64,000 bases of DNA from Enterococcus sp. MMGLQ5-1 (GTDB taxonomy: Bacteria > Bacillota > Bacilli > Lactobacillales > Streptococcaceae): positions 550,154-614,153 of the forward strand of contig NZ_JABJXU010000001.1 in assembly GCF_013155265.1 (NCBI RefSeq), in the 5' to 3' direction. The notes below the pieces were generated by a model. That model searched no databases. It was given only the letters and a program-made list of their open reading frames with translations, and was not told the DNA's origin. A program made the position numbers and the translations under genes. Numbering within the stretch: the first letter of the stretch is position 1; every line of letters starts with the position of its first letter. Shown in pieces: positions 35,938 to 44,207 of this stretch.

Positions 35938-37736
35938 GTGTCAAAAATTTTTATGCGGATAGCTGGCAGGCTCAGTCTCCGGGACTTTCCACAGGTATTA
36001 GCAATCGAAGTGAGGCATTGAGCCAGCTCCTCCAAGGCCTTCAGGTTTTAGTTGAAACAGACAAGATTTATGGTCAAGGCGCCGATGCAATGAAAAGCTA
36101 TATTTCTGAAGTGCACGTCAGCCTTATCCAATCAATGCTAGTAACTTTAAATACCTTTCAGACAGCAGTTGGTGTTTACTGGGATGGTTATGGCGCTGTT
36201 GATGCGAATGGCAATTTTAAGCTTATTGTTGATGAATTAACAACGCATGCCAGTCAACTAGCTAGCGGCAAGACGAGTATTGACGGCTATGCCAGTCGTT
36301 TGCGTAATATCTCTAACTCGGTCAATCATCTTGTTTCACTTGGCAGTGCTGGTGCAAGCTCGCTTGATTCTGTCAAAAGTGATTTTGACTCGATGAATCA
36401 GACGGCAACCAATTTAAAAAACGCTTGGGAAAATCATGAGGCAAGCAGTTCAGGCTTTGATCAGGTTGAGGAAATGATTGCCAAATTAAAGGATTTAGTT
36501 AATAATGTTGGTAACGTGACCGTTGGTCAAGGGCGAAGCTATCAATCAGGTAGCTTTGGTCAGGCGTTAGATGGGGTCTCAAGCCTATTCTCGCGAATGA
36601 GCGAGTATTGTGAAGCAAACGAAAGCATTGCGAGTGATGCTTGGCAGTCAATGTTTAAAGGCTATGAAGAGGACGTCAAACGTGCGGCAGAGGCTAAGGC
36701 GAAAGAAGAAGCGAAAAAGGAATTGTTTTGGGCAGTAGTTGGTGCAGTTGTAGCGGGTGTTTTGATTGTAGCAACAGCAGGTACGGCAACACCGCTTGTA
36801 ATGGCTGGCTTAGCACTTGATGGTGCATTAGCGATGAATCAATTGGTCGCAAGTGGAACCAAATTTGCGACAGGCAAAGAGTTTAATCCATTAGTAAAAG
36901 GCTTAACAGCTCTTGGCATGGATGAAAAACTTGCCAATACTACTGTAACTGTTGCTAATTTTGCGACCTTAGCTATCGGTGGTAGCGTTGGTCTTGTCAA
37001 ACTAGGCAGTAAAGCGGTAAAATTGGCTAAGGCTGGTGAATTAACCTCAACAGTTGCGAAGAGCCTTAGTACAATTCCAAGACTGCCGGCTCAGGCAGGT
37101 CAATCAATTTTGACTCATTTTAATCAAGCCAAATCGAGTGCGTCAGCCTTTGGTAAAACCTTTATGACAGAGCTCAGCAAGGGCGGTGTTACAACCAGCA
37201 TTAACGGTGCAGGCGACCTTACCAAAATTGGTAAGGCAACAGTTGCCGGTGCCAAGGAAGCCAAGAGTGTCTTCAAAGCAAGTGGTTCAACTAGCAAAAC
37301 CCTCAGCCGAGTGATGGATGACGGTGCGGATATTAAGAAAGCTAGTGGGGTTGGAAAGATAATGAGTAATGCTGATGCTGAAAAATATGCTTTTGATGCA
37401 ACGAAAGGTGCTAGTAATTCCGACTCAATTGTTTTAGGAAAGTTTGATGGTGGTGGACCAACAGCATATACAACTAAAGCTAAAGAAGTTGGGGCACAGT
37501 ATTTTGAACTAGATAATTGGGACGAATTGAGTAAAATGTATAACGATAAAGAAATCTGGAAAATAAATGAGAAGTTCTTAGATATACAAATTGGTTCTGG
37601 AAGAGATATATATTTTTCACATAATCCGCTCGATTTTATTGGAGATGGTTCGTTTTATTCGCAAGAAATAGCCTATTTGCAAAATCATGGATTTGGGTTT
37701 GAAAAGATTGGAGACCTTTGGCATGTTATCAGGTGA
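35934..37736 (+). CDS. LXG-domain polymorphic toxin secreted by T7SS
   Basis: A 600-residue toxin. The LXG domain covers about residues 1-220 (LLQGLQVL ... GQGADAMKSYI). Glycine/alanine-rich hydrophobic segments follow at about 265-305 and 345-365. The C-terminal 100 residues (from VLGKFDGGG) form the likely toxin, with WKINEKFLDIQIGSGRDIYFS and a final ...SQEIAYLQNHGF. This C-terminal type recurs at the ends of other polymorphic toxins and I believe it is an RNase-like (BECR) fold, but I cannot name the family for certain. Its GTG-start overlaps the previous gene. Two small genes overlapping its end are the immunity candidates. Confidence 0.9.
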   Translation: MSVKNFYADSWQAQSPGLSTGISNRSEALSQLLQGLQVLVETDKIYGQGADAMKSYISEVHVSLIQSMLVTLNTFQTAVGVYWDGYGAVDANGNFKLIVDELTTHASQLASGKTSIDGYASRLRNISNSVNHLVSLGSAGASSLDSVKSDFDSMNQTATNLKNAWENHEASSSGFDQVEEMIAKLKDLVNNVGNVTVGQGRSYQSGSFGQALDGVSSLFSRMSEYCEANESIASDAWQSMFKGYEEDVKRAAEAKAKEEAKKELFWAVVGAVVAGVLIVATAGTATPLVMAGLALDGALAMNQLVASGTKFATGKEFNPLVKGLTALGMDEKLANTTVTVANFATLAIGGSVGLVKLGSKAVKLAKAGELTSTVAKSLSTIPRLPAQAGQSILTHFNQAKSSASAFGKTFMTELSKGGVTTSINGAGDLTKIGKATVAGAKEAKSVFKASGSTSKTLSRVMDDGADIKKASGVGKIMSNADAEKYAFDATKGASNSDSIVLGKFDGGGPTAYTTKAKEVGAQYFELDNWDELSKMYNDKEIWKINEKFLDIQIGSGRDIYFSHNPLDFIGDGSFYSQEIAYLQNHGFGFEKIGDLWHVIR

Positions 37737-38133
37737 TGAAAAATTTATCAATAAATATTTTTTAGACTATACAAAAAATTCTTTTTCAAAGTATTTTGGG
37801 GAAAATCTTTTTTTGAAAAAAGAAGAGTTTTCCAACGACACTGCTGGCATGGGATTTTACAGATTAACTTATGAAAAAAATTCAAAATATCAAATTATTT
37901 TTGATTATGAAAGGTTGCGTTTTACAATTAGAATAAAATGGGGCGAAGCTACTTCAAACTTCTTCTCGCAGCATAAAGGATTACAAAATAATTTAGCAGA
38001 AAAAAATATAGATGAAGCTATTTTTGTTTTAAAAAATGATATTAGTAATGGTGAATTGGAGTTTTTTCAAATTACAAAAAAAGGTAAGATAAAGAAAGTT
38101 GAAAGGAAGCTTATTGATGATACAAAATTTTAA
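37723..38133 (+). CDS. Candidate immunity protein to the LXG toxin
   Basis: A 136-residue cytoplasmic protein, unrecognised, with AT-rich codons unlike the LXG N-terminal part. It starts inside the 3' end of the toxin gene (14-base overlap); GGAGA lies nine bases before ATG 37723. The place directly after a polymorphic toxin is where immunity genes sit. No motif tells how it would neutralise the toxin. Confidence 0.72.
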   Translation: MLSGDEKFINKYFLDYTKNSFSKYFGENLFLKKEEFSNDTAGMGFYRLTYEKNSKYQIIFDYERLRFTIRIKWGEATSNFFSQHKGLQNNLAEKNIDEAIFVLKNDISNGELEFFQITKKGKIKKVERKLIDDTKF

Positions 38134-38614
38134 CCTTGATAGGCAAGTTGATGAAAAATATTTGAATCATAGATTACAGGTGTTAAATTACACAAATAAA
38201 GATATGAATTTAGCACTTGAAAATAATGATCAAGTTTATATTGCACTGTTTGATATTCCTGTAGAAACAAGTATTATGGGTTTTCAGACTGAAACTCTGG
38301 CTTTAGTTTTTGGGTTAAATGTTCATCTTTATCATGGAAGCGGTTCTGCAATTACTAATTTAGAACAATACCCAGAGGTAATGAAAGCAATGCAATCTTT
38401 ATTAATTAGTAGCTCTCAAGCATTGCCATATATGGAGTTAACTAAGGATAAGAACTTTTACAACAGTCAATGTGTAAGAGTTTATTTAAAAACAGAACAA
38501 GGGCTATTCTTTAGGGAGCTCTGTAAAAATGATAAAATCGATGCTTTTTTACAAGGTATGATGAATTATGTTTTAGATGAAATTACAAAAACTGGTGTAT
38601 TGAAAACAAGATAA
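38117..38614 (+). CDS. Second small gene after the LXG toxin (immunity or accessory)
   Basis: A 165-residue unrecognised protein, cytoplasmic, overlapping the preceding gene by 17 bases. The ATG at 38117 has AAGGAAG about nine bases upstream; a TTG at 38099 is an alternative start without a site. It may be a second immunity protein or a DUF1851/SMI1-like partner, but this cannot be supported from the sequence. A strong terminator follows at 38749. Confidence 0.68.
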   Translation: MIQNFNLDRQVDEKYLNHRLQVLNYTNKDMNLALENNDQVYIALFDIPVETSIMGFQTETLALVFGLNVHLYHGSGSAITNLEQYPEVMKAMQSLLISSSQALPYMELTKDKNFYNSQCVRVYLKTEQGLFFRELCKNDKIDAFLQGMMNYVLDEITKTGVLKTR

Positions 38615-38748
38615 AAAAAGGCACTCTATAGTTTGGCGCATCCAAGATATCGAGTGTTGAATTAGTCAGCAGGAACTCACTATTCAAATTATCAATTTCT
38701 AAAAAATGTCTTAATTTCAAATCGGATTGATTTATAGTTTTCACACTT

Positions 38749-38780
38749 AGCAGTTGCTTGTTTGAGCAACTGCTATTTTT
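38749..38780 (+). terminator. Terminator of the T7SS cargo operon
   Basis: A perfect 10-bp stem AGCAGTTGCT / AGCAACTGCT with a 6-base loop, followed by ATTTTT. Confidence 0.92.
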
Positions 38781-38850
38781 ATATTTTAATCGCCATCAAT
38801 TTGATTCTTGTTTTCCAGTTTCTACAGTTGTAACAGCTTCTTTTTAAAAC

Positions 38851-38914
38851 GGCTCTATAATATATTGGACTGAAATATTTATCAGTTCAATTTATTATAG
38901 AGCCTATTTTTTTT
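38851..38914 (+). repeat. Long hairpin of the dispersed-repeat type
   Basis: GGCTCTATAATA...ACTGA pairs with TCAGT...TATTATAGAGCC (stem of over 20 bp with a few mismatches), then TATTTTTTTT. A degraded relative without the left arm is at about 56265-56310. The inner part resembles the CTGATAAATATTT segment of repeat copy 1 in reverse. Confidence 0.7.
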
Positions 38915-39095
38915 CGCTAACTATCATAACCAACTGTTAAACAGTCGGTTACGTTTTTCTTCATTTTTTGTACCGCTAATGAAGTAATTTCAATTTATAG
39001 GTTATAAGCAACTTTAATATGAAAATTAGATTGCTAAATAATGAAAAGTAAATTAATATTTAGTTATAACAATTTGTGGCATATTATAAAAACAC

Positions 39096-39124
39096 TTGAC
39101 AGGAGCTTTTATCATGACTATCCT
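39096..39124 (+). promoter_or_regulatory. Promoter directly in front of the CCGCA tract
   Basis: A perfect -35 box TTGACA (39096-39101) and a -10-like TATCCT (39119-39124) with a 17-base spacer. The transcription start would fall at the beginning of the tandem repeat. The -10 box is only a partial match. Confidence 0.5.
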
Positions 39125-39215
39125 TGACCGCACCGCACCGCACCGCACCGCACCGCACCGCACCGCACCGCACCGCACCGCACCGCACCGCACCGCAGCG
39201 GATAATTTTGACTAA
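39114..39215 (+). CDS. Short ORF containing the CCGCA repeats (33 residues, tentative)
   Basis: ATG at 39114 has AGGAG eight bases upstream. The frame reads MTILD, then RTAPH four times, then RTA and ADNFD to a TAA at 39213. Unit gain or loss (5 bases) changes the frame. One alternative frame extends 17 codons past the repeats to a TAG and encodes RIILTKIVVYLLRPEY; the third stops at once. No frame joins the surface-protein gene at 39373. It could be a leader peptide or a decayed 5' end; whether it is translated is unknown. Its AGGAG lies inside the predicted promoter spacer, so either the promoter or the ORF start may be wrong. Confidence 0.35.
   Translation: MTILDRTAPHRTAPHRTAPHRTAPHRTAADNFD
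39128..39197. repeat. (CCGCA)14 pentanucleotide tandem repeat
   Basis: Fourteen perfect head-to-tail copies of CCGCA (70 bases) stand in an otherwise AT-rich region. Such tracts change length by slipped-strand mispairing. It lies 175 bases upstream of the SLH-repeat protein start, between its probable promoter and ribosome binding site. The units are interrupted only at the right end (GCAGCGG). Confidence 0.97.
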
Positions 39216-39372
39216 AATTGTCGTTTATTTGTTGCGCCCAGAATACTAGCCAAAAGCGTCAGCTGTAAGATTGCTGCCCTATTTGGCTGGTATTTCACGT
39301 TCACCACCAGAGGTAGGGTAACAATTAATAAGTAAGAATTAAAAAACAAAGATGAGAGTATGAGGAAAGGTT

Positions 39373-40665
39373 ATGAAAATGAAAAAAATGATTACGAAAA
39401 CAGTCGTAGCATTAAGCTTACTTAGTGCGGGTGTCGTTGCGACGGCAGTGGTTGTGCCGAGCGGGAATGTAGTCTATGCGGCGACTTTTAGCGAAGCAGA
39501 AGCTGCATTCAATGAGTTGAAGGCGTTAGTTTTGCAAGCGAGAGGTATTGATTCGTCTTTATATACAGAAGAATCCTACACAGCTTCTTATACTTCGGGA
39601 GAGTTTCGTCAGAATATCCCGTTAGCGCTGAATATGTATCAAGATATCACTACGGATAGTGGGCTTGATTTGTCTAATGATGAGATTTACCAATCTATAA
39701 TATCTGAGGGTGGAGAACCAGCCGGATATTTAGATTGGCTTATTATTGTATATAATAGCGATAGCTCAATATTAACACAAGCTATTGCTGGTTTAGTCTT
39801 AAAAGATGCTGGTGGTTCAGATACAACAAACCTTAACTATTCAGGGTTAGAAAATGTATTAGCAAAATATGAAACACTGTCCGCTGAGCAGGTTGAATGG
39901 ATTAGGACAAATGAAGTTCGATTTTTTGGTTCTGGATATACGCTTGAAGAAGAAATAGGAAAAATTCGTTGGGTAATAAATAATAAAGAATGGTACGAGG
40001 AAAATGCTGCTTCAACTGGTGCTTTTGGAAATGGTGGTCAAAGTTGGTTAGATTTTGAATCGGAATATTTTGGTAGTGTGATTGATGAAGCAATTTCAGC
40101 CATTCCGTCAACTCCTTACACCACCTTTCAAGACATCACTAGCTGTAGCACCGAAGCTCAATCGGCGATTGCTTGGCTCTTAGAAAATGGCATTACGACA
40201 GGGTACAATGCGACCACCTTTGCGCCGAAAAATACGCTGACTCGTGCTGAAATGGTAACCTTTTTATATCGTCTTGCGGGCAAGCCCGCCGTTGAAATTA
40301 ACGATTTTCCAGATACGGCAGGCCTGAGTCAAGCGTTTCGTCAAGCGATTTCGTGGGCAAAGGAAACAGGTGTCACCACAGGCTACAATGCCACAACCTT
40401 TGCGCCAAATCAGCCAGTTTTACGCGAACAGATGGCGAGCTTTTTCTATCGTCTAGCAGGTAAGCCAACAGGTAATTTCAGTTATACTTTTGAAGATGTC
40501 TCAACCGCTAGTGCGCATAGTCAAGCGATTGGCTGGCTGTCACAGACTGGCATTACCTCAGGTTATTCGCCAAGCGCCTATGGACCAAGCGATGCCGTTA
40601 CTAGAGAGCAGATGGCACTGTTTTTGAAACGCTATGCGGATAAGGTTGGTGTAAAAGCGAGCTGA
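39373..40665 (+). CDS. Secreted protein with three SLH-like C-terminal repeats
   Basis: A 430-residue protein with a Sec signal peptide (KKMITKTVVALSLLSAGVVA, cleavage likely near VYAA). An unrecognised acidic domain covers about 35-250. Three S-layer-homology-like repeats of about 55-60 residues follow (about 253-310, 312-372, 375-430). Each shows F-D/Q-D..., W-LL/AKE-GI/GVTTGY, F-A-P and R-E-Q/E-M...FLYR patterns. SLH domains bind pyruvylated wall polymers in other Firmicutes; this repeat style is very like that of Actinobacteria. GC content is higher across the repeats than in neighbouring genes. There is no LPxTG. It sits inside the T7SS region but carries a classical signal. Confidence 0.87.
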   Translation: MKMKKMITKTVVALSLLSAGVVATAVVVPSGNVVYAATFSEAEAAFNELKALVLQARGIDSSLYTEESYTASYTSGEFRQNIPLALNMYQDITTDSGLDLSNDEIYQSIISEGGEPAGYLDWLIIVYNSDSSILTQAIAGLVLKDAGGSDTTNLNYSGLENVLAKYETLSAEQVEWIRTNEVRFFGSGYTLEEEIGKIRWVINNKEWYEENAASTGAFGNGGQSWLDFESEYFGSVIDEAISAIPSTPYTTFQDITSCSTEAQSAIAWLLENGITTGYNATTFAPKNTLTRAEMVTFLYRLAGKPAVEINDFPDTAGLSQAFRQAISWAKETGVTTGYNATTFAPNQPVLREQMASFFYRLAGKPTGNFSYTFEDVSTASAHSQAIGWLSQTGITSGYSPSAYGPSDAVTREQMALFLKRYADKVGVKAS

Positions 40666-40790
40666 GTTAATTGCGCCAAGTATCCCTACGACTTTGACTA
40701 GCTGGTGATACAGTGATGTGGGCAGTGTCAATCTGCTTACTTTATCTCAATTATATTGACTTAAGTCGTCTGGCTCTTCCTAATTTTGAA

Positions 40791-40832
40791 AAAACAAGAG
40801 AAACGGTGTTATTTGCGTAGCTCTTGTTTTTC
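40791..40832 (+). terminator. Terminator of the SLH-protein gene
   Basis: AAAACAAGAG pairs with CTCTTGTTTT across a 20-base loop and is followed by T. It lies about 125 bases after the stop. Confidence 0.75.
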
Positions 40833-40844
40833 TGCCGTTTTCTG

Positions 40845-41004
40845 AAGCTCGCTTGATTCTGTCAAAAGTGATTTTGACTCGATGAATCAGACGGCAACCA
40901 ATTTAAAAAATGCTTGGGAAAGTCATGAGGCAAGCAATTTTGGCTCTGATATGTTGCGGTATACGATGTACAAGCTGTACAAAGCTTTGGCTTCAAAAAA
41001 ATAA
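40845..41004 (+). pseudogene. Fragment of a second LXG toxin gene
   Basis: Bases 40845-40950 match 36356-36461 of the LXG gene with about 6 differences in 106 positions, in the same orientation and frame (DSVKSDFDSMNQT... then NAWESHEAS). The frame then runs into unrelated sequence and ends at a TAA at 41002-41004; a TGA stops it upstream. It is a broken piece of an LXG gene, left by deletion or recombination. Confidence 0.85.
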
Positions 41005-41295
41005 ATAAATCAGCCTCTAGTCAAAGTGATGATGAATTGATTCTTGTATTTTTTTGGAAGAACTGAACAAGCATATTTCAAAATTTAAAATGACTGCGAA
41101 CTCCTAAGCTCGAATAGAAATCTAACTTACTTAACTTAATATAAATAATAATTAATTTTTTTTGATTTTCTATTTTTTAGTAATAAAAAATAAAATAATT
41201 TTATATATTCTTTATTTTTTTATGATAATATATAGTTATTATGTAATATTATGTATTTTATATTTATTTTTTAAAGAATAGGAGTTACCATAACG

Positions 41296-44100
41296 ATGAA
41301 TCAGCAGCAGAAAGTGAGTAAATTTCCAAATAAATTTTATTTATTAAGTATTGCGGGAATTATTATTTTATTAATTATTTCGATTAGCTTGTTGTTATTT
41401 TTAAATAAAAAAACTGCAGCACCTGAAAAAAGTAAGAAGCCAGTTATTGCCCTAGTCAATGAGGATGAATCCTCTAATTTTAATCAGCAGACCTATAGTC
41501 TGGGTAAAAATTTCGTTGATTCGGTTTCTAACGATAATAACTATCAATGGCGAGTAGTATCAAGGGCAGTTGCCAGTAAAGCACTTGAGGATAAGAATGT
41601 AGATGCGGTTATTTATTTACCTAAAACCTTTTCTCATGATATATTAACGTTACAGGATATTAATCCAATAAAATCACAGGTTGAATATCAGATTCAGAAA
41701 CAATCGGACACCTTATCAGATCGAATACTACAGGAAAAAATTGTGAATGTTATTTATGATTTTAATCAAACCGTTGTTAAGATGTATTATGGTAGTGTTG
41801 CTGGTAATATTGCAGAAGCAGAAAATCAAATGAATGGTTCCTTAGGTAAGCAAGAGAATTTAGTAACAAACTTATCTAATCAAGTGGATGTTCCCTTTAA
41901 GGAATCAATGACAAATTATATCACCTTTATTTCAGGCTCAAATAGCCTGAAAGGTATCAATCAAGCAAATGTTGCGTCACAAAACAGCTTTACAGAGGTG
42001 ACTACGAATTTGCTTAATCAAACGAGTGAAAGCTTCAATAGTCAATTACCTCAAATTAATTCTTATTTTGATTTGCAAAAGAAAATTTCAGAAACAAATC
42101 TTACTAATAGTAATGGTGCGATTACTGAACAAGCTACTGGTGATGAAAAGTATTATTTTAATCAATATGATGGCTTTAATACCAATATGCTGACTAATTT
42201 GGCGGGCTTTTATAAAAATGATGAAGCAAGTGAGGCAAGCGGTCAGCTTGTAGAATTAACTCAAAAAATTAATGCTTACAATCAACTGATTTCGGCTGAA
42301 AAAGATAAGCTAAGCGATCAAGAAGTAACCTTAAAAGCCAAACGCGATGAGCTATTGACCTTAGAGCAAAAGCTGTATCAACAATTTTATAATCAAGCAG
42401 ACTTGACAATTTCAATGGATAATTTTGATACGTCTATTGATCAGCTTATTTTAGATCCTACAAAAGAGGCACGATTGGCGCTAGCAGATAAAATCATTAA
42501 TTCATTTAGCAATGATGACAATAAATTAGATCCTGTTTATACCAATCAATTAGCGGAATTAATAGGGGAAATTTCTCTAAATCCTGCTGACTATATGTTA
42601 GAGGATTTGGCTACTAATGGCTCACTGACTGAAGCCCAAAAGCAAGAGTATATCAATAAGCTACAAGTGATTAGTAATTATGCCAATCAATTTGGTATAA
42701 CCACTAAAATCGGTACATCACTTAATGTGCTACCTCCGAATGATGTTTCAATTGACCAGTATGTAGATTCAACAATCCAGGTTAAAGTGCCGGCCAAGAC
42801 TAAGTACATTTCAAATGTATTTCCATCGAATGTTAAGATTAATTCTATTGTAGATGGCGATTCAATGCCAGTCGCACCAAATTTAAATAATAGCGTGACA
42901 CTGGATAATACAGCAGAAGACACTGCTTCAAAAACTTTTACATTGAATTTGAGGATTGATTTAAAAGATGTTTTAAATCAATCAGCTTCATCTTCTCTTA
43001 GCATAGACTGGACAAATGCTACAACTGGAAGTAAAGATTATCAAAGTAACCTAGAATTTGTTCTATCACTCAAAGATAGTCTAGCAGATTACAGTGCAAA
43101 CGTTGGTATTAAGCAATTTTACACTTTTACGGATTATTTTAATAAAATTAATCAAATTACCAATCAAATTGCATTAATTTATGGTGAGCCTGGCTCGGAC
43201 TATACGCGCTTCTTGAATGCATCAACCCAAAATGATTTTTTAGGAGATAAATTAAGACCATCAATTTATAATCTTTATAACAATATAAGTAAGAATAATG
43301 GAGCCATTGCTGACCGTTTGAGTGAGACTGATGTCAATAGTTTTAATGCATTAGGTCAACAAAATATTGAGGATGTTGTCAAAACGATTCAAACTTTAAA
43401 TGATTCAATTGATAAGTTACAAGCTAATCAGACCCAGCTTAATAGTAATTTACCAGATGATTATTTTTCAAGTAATCTGACTTCATTATCTGGTTGGTAT
43501 CGAGAAACGATGGAAAATATTGAAGTAAACTATCAGGCTTGGCAAAAAAATCAGGTCAATCAATTACCGATTAAAGACTGGAATAGCTATAATAGTGAAG
43601 AACAGGCCTTATATGTCGATAATAGTAATCAATTATATGAGCAAATTAATACCTTAATCACTAGTACGACTCAAGCGAGTGCTTCAACAACACAAAGCGC
43701 GCGTCAGGTTGAGGATAACTCTGCGAGCTTTGACGACCTAGTTGCGAGTGCGTCAAATACGCAGCAGACTGCTCAAAAGATTTCAAATAATGCTACTAAT
43801 TTGACCTTAAGCGGTAGCCAAGATTTAGCGACTAGCCAATCATATTTTACTAATTTTTCTAAGACGCTTGCCAATACACGGACACAAGGTGTTGATACCA
43901 ATCAGATTTATGATTTCTTTGTGAATCCAATCTCAGCCTTGGACGTTTCACCAAAGCAGACCGTAGTGACAGCAAGTCAAACTGATTTTAGATGGCCGAT
44001 TGTTTTTGTTATCGGTGTTTTAGCTGGTGTGCTGTCGATGCTCGGTCTCAACTGGTTAAATAAGAGAAGACCACCAAAAAATAATTTAAATGTTTTATAA
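41296..44100 (+). CDS. esaA: T7SS membrane protein EsaA/YueB type
   Basis: A 934-residue protein. Residues 14-37 form a membrane helix. A long extracytoplasmic region rich in coiled coil follows, starting KKPVIALVNEDESSNF as in EsaA. One C-terminal helix (DFRWPIVFVIGVLAGVLSML, near 895-915) precedes a basic tail. Staphylococcal EsaA and YueB have about five further C-terminal helices; these are missing here. AGGAG precedes the ATG by about 12 bases. It is separated from the other core genes by the cargo genes, the SLH-protein gene and a pseudogene. Two hairpins after the stop end transcription. Confidence 0.88.
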   Translation: MNQQQKVSKFPNKFYLLSIAGIIILLIISISLLLFLNKKTAAPEKSKKPVIALVNEDESSNFNQQTYSLGKNFVDSVSNDNNYQWRVVSRAVASKALEDKNVDAVIYLPKTFSHDILTLQDINPIKSQVEYQIQKQSDTLSDRILQEKIVNVIYDFNQTVVKMYYGSVAGNIAEAENQMNGSLGKQENLVTNLSNQVDVPFKESMTNYITFISGSNSLKGINQANVASQNSFTEVTTNLLNQTSESFNSQLPQINSYFDLQKKISETNLTNSNGAITEQATGDEKYYFNQYDGFNTNMLTNLAGFYKNDEASEASGQLVELTQKINAYNQLISAEKDKLSDQEVTLKAKRDELLTLEQKLYQQFYNQADLTISMDNFDTSIDQLILDPTKEARLALADKIINSFSNDDNKLDPVYTNQLAELIGEISLNPADYMLEDLATNGSLTEAQKQEYINKLQVISNYANQFGITTKIGTSLNVLPPNDVSIDQYVDSTIQVKVPAKTKYISNVFPSNVKINSIVDGDSMPVAPNLNNSVTLDNTAEDTASKTFTLNLRIDLKDVLNQSASSSLSIDWTNATTGSKDYQSNLEFVLSLKDSLADYSANVGIKQFYTFTDYFNKINQITNQIALIYGEPGSDYTRFLNASTQNDFLGDKLRPSIYNLYNNISKNNGAIADRLSETDVNSFNALGQQNIEDVVKTIQTLNDSIDKLQANQTQLNSNLPDDYFSSNLTSLSGWYRETMENIEVNYQAWQKNQVNQLPIKDWNSYNSEEQALYVDNSNQLYEQINTLITSTTQASASTTQSARQVEDNSASFDDLVASASNTQQTAQKISNNATNLTLSGSQDLATSQSYFTNFSKTLANTRTQGVDTNQIYDFFVNPISALDVSPKQTVVTASQTDFRWPIVFVIGVLAGVLSMLGLNWLNKRRPPKNNLNVL

Positions 44101-44137
44101 AATAAAATGATTTTTATCGAATAATTAAATATTAAAA

Positions 44138-44207
44138 GAGCACTGTTATTTTTAGTGGTGCTCAAAATGCAGACAAAGCATACTTTACAAGTATGCTTTG
44201 TCTTTTT
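44138..44207 (+). terminator. Tandem hairpins after esaA
   Basis: GAGCAC...GTGCTC (44138-44163) is followed by a perfect 15-bp stem AGACAAAGCATACTT / AAGTATGCTTTGTCT (44171-44203, TAC loop) and TTTT. The second stem begins repeat copy 3. Confidence 0.87.

Larger units (their letters stand above)
38615..39095. other. Intergenic stretch with two hairpins
   Basis: It holds the toxin-operon terminator (38749-38780) and a long imperfect hairpin of repeat origin (38851-38914). The rest is AT-rich with no gene that I can support. Confidence 0.5.
40666..41295. other. 630-base gap: terminator, LXG gene fragment, AT-rich leader
   Basis: It contains the terminator of the SLH-protein gene (40791-40832), a 106-base copy of part of the LXG gene (40845-40950), and then a very AT-rich stretch (41140-41280) that probably holds the esaA promoter. 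No intact gene is visible. Confidence 0.6.

Noticed and set aside
39128-39197. CCGCA tract considered as a CRISPR array or protein-coding repeat of a large gene
   Set aside because: The 5-base units have no spacers, and no frame continues into the downstream gene.
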